This document shows positions 1-5,382 of a DNA stretch of 5,615 nucleotides, piece after piece. The DNA is from Frankia sp. Its GTDB lineage: Bacteria > Actinomycetota > Actinomycetes > Frankiales > Frankiaceae. Each line of letters opens with the position of its first letter. Position 1 is the first letter of the stretch. The notes under the pieces were generated by a model. That model made no database searches and was not told where the DNA came from. It saw only the letters and a program-made list of their open reading frames with translations. The stretch spans positions 1 through 5,615 of the forward strand of contig JADGHD010000360.1 of assembly GCA_019689615.1 (NCBI GenBank), given 5' to 3'. Position numbers and translations under genes: made by a program.

Positions 1-44
1 ACCTGCTGTACGCCGCCGTCGACCCGCGGGTCCGGCCGGCATGA
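1..44 (+). CDS. Peptide ABC transporter permease, C-terminal end only
   Basis: Reading from base 3, the frame encodes LLYAAVDPRVRPA and stops at TGA 42-44. A tail of the form 'LLYxxxDPRVR' is typical of inner-membrane permeases of the Opp/Dpp importer family (binding-protein-dependent transport, BPD_transp_1). It resembles the OppB/DppB type ending more than the OppC type, which usually reads 'LRDxLDPRLR', but 13 residues are too few to decide. The position directly before two Opp-type ATPases supports the call. Everything upstream, including the transmembrane helices and the EAA loop, lies outside the window. The stop overlaps an ATG at 41 as ATGA. Confidence 0.7.
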   Translation, partial: LLYAAVDPRVRPA

Positions 45-83
45 CCGCGACCAGCCCGTCCGCCGCCGGGACTGACCCGCGGC

Positions 84-131
84 CCGACCACCGGTGGCCA
101 TGGGGACCCGACCGCCGGCGGCCATGGGGAG
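84..131 (+). repeat. Imperfect 24-bp tandem duplication ahead of oppD
   Basis: Bases 84-107 and 108-131 are two copies of one 24-bp unit. The first 23 positions match at 21, and each unit contains GGCCATGGGGA (96-106 and 120-130). The unit equals eight codons, so it keeps frame. Each copy supplies an ATG (100 and 124) in the oppD frame, and a GTG lies at 94, so the duplication creates extra possible oppD starts. Confidence 0.6.
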
Positions 132-135
132 AGGA
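126..135 (+). promoter_or_regulatory. Ribosome binding site choosing the oppD start at 136
   Basis: The purine run GGGGAGAGGA lies directly before ATG 136. The alternative in-frame starts at GTG 94, ATG 100 and ATG 124 are preceded by C-rich sequence without a Shine-Dalgarno match. This favours 136. The spacing is short if AGGA is the anchor, and about five bases if GGGGA is the anchor. Confidence 0.55.
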
Positions 136-1203
136 ATGAGCGCCATCCCGGCACCCGCGGCCTCACCGGCCGGTGGCCACGCGGGCCGGCCCTACCTGGA
201 GGTCCGCGACCTGAGGGTGACGTTCCACACCGACGAGGGCGACGTGCGCGCGGTCGACGGGCTGTCGTTCTCCCTGGAGCGCGGCCGCACGCTCGGTATC
301 GTCGGCGAGTCCGGCGCCGGCAAGAGCGCGGCCGGCCTCGCCCTGATGGGCCTGCACCGCGGCCGGCGGACCACGGTCAGCGGCCAGATCTGGCTCGACG
401 GCGAGGACCTGGTCGCCGCCCCGCCGCAGTGGGTCCGGGCGCTGCGCGGACGGGAGATGGCGATGGTCTTCCAGGACCCGCTGTCGGCCATGCACCCGCA
501 CTACACGGTCGGCGAGCAGATCATCGAGGCCTACCGGGTGCACCACGACGTCTCCCGCCGGGCGGCCCGGGCACGCGCGATCGAGATGCTCGACCGGGTC
601 GGCATCCCGGACGCGCGCCACCGGGTGGACGACCACCCGCACCGGTTCTCCGGCGGCATGCTGCAGCGGGCGATGATCGCGATGGCGCTGGTCAACAACC
701 CGGCGCTGCTCATCGCCGACGAACCGACCACGGCCCTCGACGTCACCGTGCAGGCCCAGATCCTCGACCTGCTCGCCGACCTGCAGCGGGAGTTCGACTC
801 GGCGATCATCCTGATCACCCACGACCTCGGCGTGATCGCCGAGGCCGCGGACGACGTGCTGGTGATGTACGCCGGCAACGCGGTCGAGCGCGGCCCGGTC
901 GGGGAGATCTTCGCCGCGCCGCGCCACCCGTACACCTGGGGGCTGCTGTCATCGATCAGCCGGCTCGACCGGACCCGCACCGACCGCCTGCGCGCCGTCC
1001 AGGGCAGCCCGCCCAGCGGGGTCGACCTGCCGCCGGGCTGCGCCTTCCACCCGCGGTGCGCCTGGGCTGGGCTGGCCGGCCCCGCGACCGCCACCGAGCG
1101 CCCGCCGCTCGAGCAGGTCGCGCCCGGCCACTGGGCCGCCTGCCACCTGCCGGCCGAGACCAGGGAGCGGATCTTCCGGGAGGAGGTGGCTCCCGGCCTG
1201 TGA
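136..1203 (+). CDS. oppD: Peptide ABC transporter ATP-binding protein, OppD/DppD type
   Basis: This cytoplasmic ATPase of 355 residues is one half of the motor that powers import of peptides or related solutes through the neighbouring permeases. The ABC domain begins near residue 20. The Walker A motif GESGAGKS is at 57-64, the Q-loop glutamine at 113, and the signature FSGGM at 171-175, a form common in OppD proteins. Walker B ends in D195-E196 and the switch histidine is H229. The C-terminal oligopeptide/dipeptide domain carries HPYTWGLL and Cys302, Cys308 and Cys336. The third cysteine usually present in this four-cysteine cluster is replaced by a Gly/Ala stretch near 312-315. I chose ATG 136 for its purine-rich ribosome site; longer versions from 94, 100 or 124 stay possible. 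The stop overlaps the oppF start as GTGA. The symbol is a family-level name, because sequence alone does not tell the substrate. Confidence 0.9.
   Translation: MSAIPAPAASPAGGHAGRPYLEVRDLRVTFHTDEGDVRAVDGLSFSLERGRTLGIVGESGAGKSAAGLALMGLHRGRRTTVSGQIWLDGEDLVAAPPQWVRALRGREMAMVFQDPLSAMHPHYTVGEQIIEAYRVHHDVSRRAARARAIEMLDRVGIPDARHRVDDHPHRFSGGMLQRAMIAMALVNNPALLIADEPTTALDVTVQAQILDLLADLQREFDSAIILITHDLGVIAEAADDVLVMYAGNAVERGPVGEIFAAPRHPYTWGLLSSISRLDRTRTDRLRAVQGSPPSGVDLPPGCAFHPRCAWAGLAGPATATERPPLEQVAPGHWAACHLPAETRERIFREEVAPGL
1181..1187 (+). promoter_or_regulatory. Ribosome binding site for oppF inside the end of oppD
   Basis: AGGAGGT at 1181-1187 is a full Shine-Dalgarno match within the last codons of oppD. 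It lies 12 bases before GTG 1200, longer than the usual five to nine. No better in-frame start exists nearby, so this site and the GTGA overlap together set the start at 1200. Confidence 0.6.
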
Positions 1204-2342
1204 ACCCCTCCGACGACACCGGTCGCGCGCCAGCCAGACCGCGCGACGTGCCCGGCGCGGGCGGCGGCGCCACGGCGCCCGCGGTCGGCCTGGTCAAACC
1301 CCAGCCGCGGCCGGACGAGCCGGTCGCGCCCGCGGCGGCCCCGCCGGCGGCGGAGCCGGCCCTGGTCCGGGTGACCGACCTGCGGGTGCACTACCCGGTC
1401 AGCCGGGGCGCGCCGCTGGCCCGGCGGGCCCGGGTGGTGCGCGCCGTGGACGGGCTGACCTTCGAGATCCGCCCGGGGGAGACGCTCGGCCTGGTCGGCG
1501 AGACCGGCAGCGGGAAGAGCACCACCGGCCGGGCGGTCTGCCGGCTGGTGGAGCCGACCGGCGGGCGGGTCGAGTTCGCCGGGCGGGACATCACCCACCT
1601 GTCGGCACGGGCGCTGCGCCCGCTGCGCCGCGACCTGCAGGTGATCTTCCAGGACCCGTACACCTCGCTGAACCCGCGGCACACCGTCGGCACGATCGTG
1701 TCCGCGCCGCTGCGGGTCGCCGGCGGCATGTCCCGGGAGGAGATCCGCGAGCGGGTGCGCGAGCTGCTCGAGCTGGTCGGGCTCAGCCCGCAGCACGCCA
1801 ACCGCTACCCGCACGAGTTCTCCGGCGGCCAGCGGCAGCGGATCGGCATCGCCAGGGCGCTGGCCACCAGCCCGCGGCTGGTGATCGCCGACGAGCCGGT
1901 GTCGGCGCTGGACGCCTCGGTGCGGGCCCAGGTCGTCAACCTGCTCGCCGACCTGCGGGCGGAGCTGGGGCTGACCTACCTGTTCATCGCGCACGACCTG
2001 GCCGTCGTGCGCCACATCAGCGACCGCGTCGCTGTGATGTACCTTGGCACGATCGTCGAGATGGCTGACCGGGCCGGCATGTACGAGCACCCGTTGCACC
2101 CGTACACCCACGCCCTGCTGTCGGCCGTCCCGGTACCGGACCCGGTGAAGCAGCACCGGCGAGAGCGGATCCTGCTGCGGGGCGACCCGCCGACTCCGCT
2201 CGACCCGCCGCCGGCCTGCCGGTTCCACCCACGATGCTGGAAAGCCGAGGAGGTGTGCAGGACCGTGGAGCCGACGCTGGTCGAGATCCAGCCCGGCCAT
2301 CAGGTGGCCTGCCACTTCCCCGAGGAGCGGGAGCTGGTCTAG
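1200..2342 (+). CDS. oppF: Peptide ABC transporter ATP-binding protein, OppF/DppF type
   Basis: This is the second ATPase of the importer, 380 residues long, expected to form a heterodimer with the product of the preceding gene under the membrane permeases. Residues 1 to about 54 are a Pro/Ala-rich extension without recognisable fold, before the ABC domain starts near LVRVTDLRV. Walker A is GETGSGKS at 100-107, the Q-loop glutamine is Q151, the signature SGGQ is at 208-211, Walker B ends in D231-E232, and the switch histidine is H265. The C-terminal domain has HPYTHALLSAVP and all four conserved cysteines: C340, C346, C353 and C371. In related Opp/Dpp ATPases such cysteines bind a [4Fe-4S] cluster. 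The GTG start overlaps the oppD stop, and an AGGAGGT lies 12 bases upstream. An open frame extends back to 429, but that part is a shadow of oppD. The name is family-level; the substrate is unknown. Confidence 0.9.
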   Translation: MNPSDDTGRAPARPRDVPGAGGGATAPAVGLVKPQPRPDEPVAPAAAPPAAEPALVRVTDLRVHYPVSRGAPLARRARVVRAVDGLTFEIRPGETLGLVGETGSGKSTTGRAVCRLVEPTGGRVEFAGRDITHLSARALRPLRRDLQVIFQDPYTSLNPRHTVGTIVSAPLRVAGGMSREEIRERVRELLELVGLSPQHANRYPHEFSGGQRQRIGIARALATSPRLVIADEPVSALDASVRAQVVNLLADLRAELGLTYLFIAHDLAVVRHISDRVAVMYLGTIVEMADRAGMYEHPLHPYTHALLSAVPVPDPVKQHRRERILLRGDPPTPLDPPPACRFHPRCWKAEEVCRTVEPTLVEIQPGHQVACHFPEERELV

Positions 2343-2573
2343 ATGGTGCTCGGGCTGTCGGTCGCCGTGATCATCATGAGCGTGCTGCTCGTGCTGCTGG
2401 TGCTGCTGCACCGGGCGAAGGGCGGTGGCCTGTCGACGCTGTTCGGCGGTGGCGTCTCGTCGTCGCTGGGCGGCTCGTCGGTGGTCGAGAAGAACCTCGA
2501 CCGGCTCACCATCGCCATCGGGGTCGTTTGGGTCATCTGCATCATCGGTCTCGGTCTGCTGCTCAAGAATTGA
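2343..2573 (+). CDS. secG: Preprotein translocase subunit SecG
   Basis: SecG is the small membrane subunit of the SecYEG channel and helps SecA-driven export of unfolded proteins. The 76-residue product has the expected layout. A first membrane helix spans about residues 3-22. A cytoplasmic loop follows with the family signature HRAKGGGLSTLFGGG (23-37) and SSLGGSSVVEKNLDRLT (40-56). A second helix spans about 57-74 and ends in a short KN tail. The ATG follows the TAG of oppF without a gap, and GGGAG at 2329-2333 lies nine bases upstream, so translation is probably coupled to the transporter operon. In many actinobacteria secG follows the glycolytic genes gap, pgk and tpiA, so finding Opp ATPases directly upstream is unexpected. 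A strong hairpin starts at its stop codon. Confidence 0.95.
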   Translation: MVLGLSVAVIIMSVLLVLLVLLHRAKGGGLSTLFGGGVSSSLGGSSVVEKNLDRLTIAIGVVWVICIIGLGLLLKN

Positions 2574-2610
2574 GCCCCCGATGGGTGTCCCGGTCGCGAC
2601 ACCGGGGGCT
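2573..2610 (+). terminator. Stem-loop at the secG stop codon
   Basis: AGCCCCCG (2573-2580) pairs perfectly with CGGGGGCT (2603-2610). Inside, GTGTC (2585-2589) pairs with GACAC (2598-2602), leaving a four-base bulge on the left and an eight-base loop. The stem begins in the last base of the secG stop. There is no U-tract, which is usual for actinobacterial terminators. It could end transcription of the transporter-secG message, or act as a partial attenuator before the binding-protein gene. Confidence 0.7.
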
Positions 2611-2613
2611 CAT

Positions 2614-2632
2614 CACCCGCTCCTCGCGGGTG
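2614..2632 (+). terminator. Second stem-loop directly after the first
   Basis: CACCCGC (2614-2620) pairs with GCGGGTG (2626-2632) around the loop TCCTC, a perfect 7-bp stem only three bases after the first hairpin. Two hairpins in tandem suggest an efficient terminator or an RNA processing/stability element. The right arm includes a GTG (2630) in the frame of the following gene. Confidence 0.5.
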
Positions 2633-2665
2633 GTTCACGCTGTTCATGTGGTTGACGCTGTCCCG
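2630..2665 (+). repeat. 18-bp tandem near-repeat at the start region of the binding-protein gene
   Basis: Bases 2630-2647 and 2648-2665 are two copies of an 18-bp unit sharing GTGGTT(C/G)ACGCTGT, with 14 of 18 positions equal. Each begins with GTG in the frame of the lipoprotein gene and would encode VVHAVH and VVDAVP if translated. Whether the region is coding depends on the true start of that gene. Confidence 0.5.
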
Positions 2666-2680
2666 GTATCCGTCGGCGGC

Positions 2681-4558
2681 GTGGCGCCGTCGCCCGCACC
2701 CAGCCCGCTCCCCGCGCACAGCCCCGCCGCGGCCGTACCCGCCGCCCCGGCCAGAAGGCGCGCCGCCGGTCGTCGCCTGCGGCCGCCGCGGCTGCTCGCC
2801 GGCCTGCTGGCCGCGCTGCTGACCGCGGCGCTGGCCGCGTGCGGCGGTAGCAGCGACGGTGGCGCCGTGGGCGAGGCCGCCATCAGCCCCACCGCGACCG
2901 CCACCCCCCGCGAGGTGCCGACCGACAAGCCCGGCGGCACCCTGCGGATCGTCGCCGAGTCGATGCCGACCGGCGACCCGGGATGGGCCGACACCACCGG
3001 CGACCGGGTCATCGCCCGGCTGCTGACCCGCCAGCTGTACTCCTACCCGGCCGACAGGGACGTCGCCGGCGCCGTCATCCCGCGGCCCGACCTGGCCGTC
3101 GGGGCGCCGACGGTCACCGAGAACGGCACGGTCTACACCGTGCGGCTGCGCTCCGCGGCGAAGTGGGACACCACCCCGCCGCGGCGGATCACCGCCTCCG
3201 ACGTCGCCCGCGGCATCAAGCGGCTGTGCCTCCCGCCGAACCCGTCGCCGATGCGCGGCTACTTCTCGGCGACCGTCGTCGGGTTCAACGACTACTGCAC
3301 ACAGCTGTTCACGATGCCCGTGGAGCAGGCACAGCAGTTCATCGAGTCGGAGTCACCCGAGGGCATCCAGGTCATCAACGACATCGACATCGCATTCAAG
3401 CTGATCGCCCCGGTCAACGACTTCGTCGACATCCTCGCGCTGCCGGCGGCGTCCCCGGTGCCGTTCGAGGCGCTGCGGCAGCCGCCCGACTCGCCGCAGT
3501 TCCTGGCCAACCTGGTGTCCGACGGCCCCTACCGGATCACCTCGGTGGCCGACGGGGTGTACCGCCTGTCCCGCAACCCGGGCTCGAACGGCTCGATCGA
3601 CCCGCTGCGCCGGGCCCTGCCGGACCACGTCGAGATCAGAACCGGGATCGACGCAGCTACCGCACAGCAGATGATCGAGGCTGGCGAGGCCGACATGGCG
3701 CTGGACGCCGCCGTGCCCGCCGACCGCGCCCGCGAGCTCGCGCTGGCCGCCGATCCGCGGCTGCGGGTGGCCGAGCAGACCGGATCGACGCTGCTGCTCG
3801 CCGTCGGCTTCAACGGCCCGTCGGCGGCGGCGCTGCGGGAGCTGTCCGTCCGCGAGGCGCTGACCTACTGCGTCGACCGGGCTGCGGTCGCCACGGCCCT
3901 CGGCTCCCCGTTGCTGGCCCGGCCCACCACCCAGCTGCTGCAGCCGACGATGACCGGCTACACCGAGCTCGACCCGTTCCCGACGACGCCGGCCGACGCG
4001 GGCGACCCGGCACGCTGCGCCGCTGGCCTGGCCGAGACCCCTGGCGGGCCGGTGACCGCGCTGACCCTGCTCACCACCGACAGCCCGCGCGACGCCGCGG
4101 TGGCCGACGCGCTGGTGGCGGCGTTCGGCCGGGCGGGGGTGCGGCTCGACGTGCGGGCGCTCAGCCCGGTGGACTTCGCGGCCGCGGCGGTGAGCCCGGT
4201 GGCGCAGACCTGGGACCTGGCGCTGACCACGATCACGCCGCTGTGGTTCGGCGACGCCGGCCGGACGGTGTTCCAGCCCCTGCTGGACGACCTGTGGGTC
4301 GGCGCCCGGCCGGTCGACGGCGGGTACCGCAGCACCGAGGTCCCCGGGCTGCTGGCGGCGGCGCTGCGGGCGAGCGACGAGACGGTGGCCGCGGCCAACT
4401 GGGCCGAGCTGGAGCGCACCGTGCTCACCGACGTCGCGGTGATCCCGCTGGCCGTGGTCACCGAGGCGCACTACCACAGCCAGACGGTGCTCTCCTGGAT
4501 CGACATCCCGTCACTGGGCACCGGCGACCCGACCGGCATGGCGCTCGGCCCGGCCTGA
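2681..4558 (+). CDS. Lipoprotein substrate-binding protein of a peptide-type ABC importer (SBP_bac_5 family)
   Basis: This is an extracytoplasmic receptor of 625 residues (about 572 after processing), tethered to the membrane by a lipid. An Arg-rich stretch (about residues 28-38) and a Leu/Ala-rich core lead to the lipobox LAAC with Cys54. A Ser/Thr-rich linker follows, and the fold starts at TDKPGGTLRIV (81). Family features include VYTVRLR (151-157) followed by KWD, ITASDV (170-175), DGPYR (281-285), and a C-terminal WDLALTT segment from 511. Four further cysteines (183, 206, 397, 446) may form two disulfides. It probably delivers ligand to the transporter encoded upstream, though secG lies between. 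The start is uncertain: GTG 2681 gives the shortest signal peptide, but GTG 2648 and 2630 are in frame and none has a clear ribosome site. The frame is open back to 2234, overlapping oppF and secG, which I regard as a shadow. The ligand cannot be read from the sequence. Confidence 0.85.
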   Translation: MAPSPAPSPLPAHSPAAAVPAAPARRRAAGRRLRPPRLLAGLLAALLTAALAACGGSSDGGAVGEAAISPTATATPREVPTDKPGGTLRIVAESMPTGDPGWADTTGDRVIARLLTRQLYSYPADRDVAGAVIPRPDLAVGAPTVTENGTVYTVRLRSAAKWDTTPPRRITASDVARGIKRLCLPPNPSPMRGYFSATVVGFNDYCTQLFTMPVEQAQQFIESESPEGIQVINDIDIAFKLIAPVNDFVDILALPAASPVPFEALRQPPDSPQFLANLVSDGPYRITSVADGVYRLSRNPGSNGSIDPLRRALPDHVEIRTGIDAATAQQMIEAGEADMALDAAVPADRARELALAADPRLRVAEQTGSTLLLAVGFNGPSAAALRELSVREALTYCVDRAAVATALGSPLLARPTTQLLQPTMTGYTELDPFPTTPADAGDPARCAAGLAETPGGPVTALTLLTTDSPRDAAVADALVAAFGRAGVRLDVRALSPVDFAAAAVSPVAQTWDLALTTITPLWFGDAGRTVFQPLLDDLWVGARPVDGGYRSTEVPGLLAAALRASDETVAAANWAELERTVLTDVAVIPLAVVTEAHYHSQTVLSWIDIPSLGTGDPTGMALGPA

Positions 4559-4720
4559 CCCGCTCTGGGCCCGCCGGCCTGTCAAGGGCCGACCGGACGG
4601 TTGCCTGTCGACGCTGGTCACCGGTATCCCAATGGGCGGGTGGGCCGTCCGGCGGTGGTTGCGCGCACGGCGCCCCCGGTGCGCCATCTGGTTGGGTTGG
4701 CGTCCTACACTCGCCCAAAG

Positions 4721-4740
4721 GGTGAACCGGGAACTTCACC
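4721..4740. promoter_or_regulatory. Dyad GGTGAA-N8-TTCACC upstream of rbpA (possible operator)
   Basis: GGTGAA at 4721-4726 and TTCACC at 4735-4740 form a perfect 6-bp inverted repeat around eight bases. It covers the -35-like GGGAAC of the candidate promoter. A second palindrome, AACCGGTT at 4747-4754, overlaps the -10-like GTT. The layout fits a protein binding site, but I do not recognise the motif as that of a known regulator. Confidence 0.4.
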
Positions 4741-4754
4741 TGGGGTAACCGGTT
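4729..4754 (+). promoter_or_regulatory. Candidate sigma-R/ECF-type promoter of rbpA
   Basis: GGGAAC (4729-4734) and GTT (4752-4754) are 17 bases apart. The sigma-R consensus of Streptomyces is about GGAAT, 18 bases, GTT, and rbpA is a known sigma-R target there (disulfide stress). The match is close but one base short in spacing. Transcription would start near 4760, giving a leader of about 50 bases. A TACACT at 4706-4711 could be a -10 of a housekeeping promoter, but it lacks a -35 partner. The rest of the 4559-4809 gap shows no gene. Confidence 0.4.
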
Positions 4755-4809
4755 CGCCGGGTCGCTAACTTGGCCGGGGTCGGCTACGAGACGAAGGAGC
4801 ACGCGGGCC

Positions 4810-5157
4810 GTGGCAGGTGGCAACGCCATCCGGGGGAGCCGGGTCGGAGCGGGACCAATGGGGGAGGCCGAGCGGGGCGAGGCAGCTCCGCGTCGGCGGG
4901 TGTCCTTCTACTGCGCGAACCAGCACGTGACGCGGCCGTCATTCGCGGCGGACGCGCCCATCCCCGATGTGTGGGACTGCCCCAGCTGTGGCTACCCGGC
5001 TGGCCGTGACCCGAACAACACCCCAGCGCCGCCGAAGACCGAGCCGTACAAGACCCATCTCGCCTACGTCCGGGAACGGCGCAACGAGAAGGACGGCGAG
5101 GCGATCCTCGCCGAGGCGCTGGCGAAGCTGCGCGGCGAGGCGACAGCGACCAACTGA
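4810..5157 (+). CDS. rbpA: RNA polymerase-binding protein RbpA
   Basis: RbpA binds RNA polymerase and the principal sigma factor, stabilises the open promoter complex, and in Streptomyces lowers sensitivity to rifampicin. The product is 115 residues. The N-terminal tail NAIRGSRVGAGPMGEAERGE (5-24) is the highly conserved family segment. The core domain has the zinc-site residues C35, H39, C57 and C60 (in CANQH and CPSCG). A basic linker around K76-K81 leads to the sigma-interacting helices THLAYVRERR (82-91) and EAILAEALAKLRG (97-109). Length and order match the family, and no key residue is missing. GTG 4810 follows AAGGAG (4794-4799) with ten bases between. The gene has its own promoter region upstream and a strong terminator downstream, so it is probably transcribed alone. 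Confidence 0.97.
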   Translation: MAGGNAIRGSRVGAGPMGEAERGEAAPRRRVSFYCANQHVTRPSFAADAPIPDVWDCPSCGYPAGRDPNNTPAPPKTEPYKTHLAYVRERRNEKDGEAILAEALAKLRGEATATN

Positions 5158-5164
5158 CTCGCTG

Positions 5165-5206
5165 GGCCAGGGCCCGCGCCGTGCCCCTGAGGCGCGGGCC
5201 CTGGCC
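5165..5206. terminator. Perfect 16-bp stem-loop terminator after rbpA
   Basis: GGCCAGGGCCCGCGCC (5165-5180) and its exact reverse complement (5191-5206) enclose a ten-base loop. The stem starts eight bases after the rbpA stop. Nearly every pair is G-C, and there is no T-tract. This is the strongest hairpin in the window and should stop read-through into the kinase gene. Confidence 0.85.
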
Positions 5207-5371
5207 GGCGACAGCGATCGACCGACCGACGCGGGGCGGCGCCCGCGCCGATGCGACGACACGGGCGCGCGGCTCGTGGCCGGGCAGGCCGCCAGCCGAC
5301 GCGCCGGGCTGGTGCCCGCGGGCTGCGCCATGGCTCGTGGCCCCACCTTCTTCCCGGATGGCCCAGCGAGC

Positions 5372-5378
5372 GAGGTGA
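5372..5378 (+). promoter_or_regulatory. Ribosome binding site of the kinase gene
   Basis: GAGGTGA at 5372-5378 lies four bases before GTG 5383. It supports this start, which also places the kinase domain about 20 residues from the N-terminus as in most members. I see no clear promoter in the 5207-5371 leader. Confidence 0.5.
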
Positions 5379-5382
5379 CCGG

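Larger units (their letters stand above)
41..139 (+). other. 32-codon open frame bridging permease and oppD (possible coupling ORF)
   Basis: An ATG at 41 overlaps the permease stop (ATGA 41-44). Its frame runs 32 codons to TGA 137-139, which overlaps the preferred oppD start (ATGA 136-139). The peptide starts MTATSPSAAG, is rich in Pro, Arg and Trp, and resembles no family I know. The double overlap would let ribosomes pass from the permease to oppD without leaving the message, so the frame may matter only as a coupling device. It may equally be chance in GC-rich DNA, where open frames are common. No strong ribosome site precedes the ATG. Confidence 0.2.

Noticed and set aside
646..660. Signature FSGGM instead of SGGQ in OppD as a sign of a degenerate ATPase
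   Set aside because: FSGGM is common in working OppD-type ATPases, and Walker A, Walker B and the switch histidine are all intact.
429..1199. Upstream extension of the oppF frame back to ATG 429
   Set aside because: It overlaps the whole second half of oppD in another frame and reads as Arg/Pro/Gly-rich shadow sequence; the family fold starts only after 1360.
531..2411. Long open frame of 626 codons on the minus strand
   Set aside because: It is antisense to two clear ATPases, and is rich in His, Arg, Gln, Val and Asp as expected for the complement of GC-biased codons. It shows no motif.
2652..2672. TTGACG at 2652-2657 as the -35 of a promoter for the binding protein
   Set aside because: No -10-like hexamer lies at 16-19 bases; the only TAT-containing stretch is nine bases away.
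2234..2680. Upstream extension of the binding-protein frame through secG
   Set aside because: It covers the end of oppF, all of secG and two hairpins in a different frame, and the translated part has no family similarity.
4575..4591. CGGCC/GGCCG stem-loop after the binding-protein gene as terminator
   Set aside because: Only five base pairs with a seven-base loop; such pairing is expected by chance in this composition.
2983..4725. 580-codon frame on the plus strand within the binding-protein gene
   Set aside because: It is Arg/Gly/Ala-rich low-complexity sequence from an alternative frame of a real gene, without any domain.
5271..5342. 11-bp direct repeat GGCTCGTGGCC at 5271-5281 and 5332-5342
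   Set aside because: Two copies 61 bases apart without an associated inverted repeat, insertion or tRNA end; no sign of an attachment site or mobile element.
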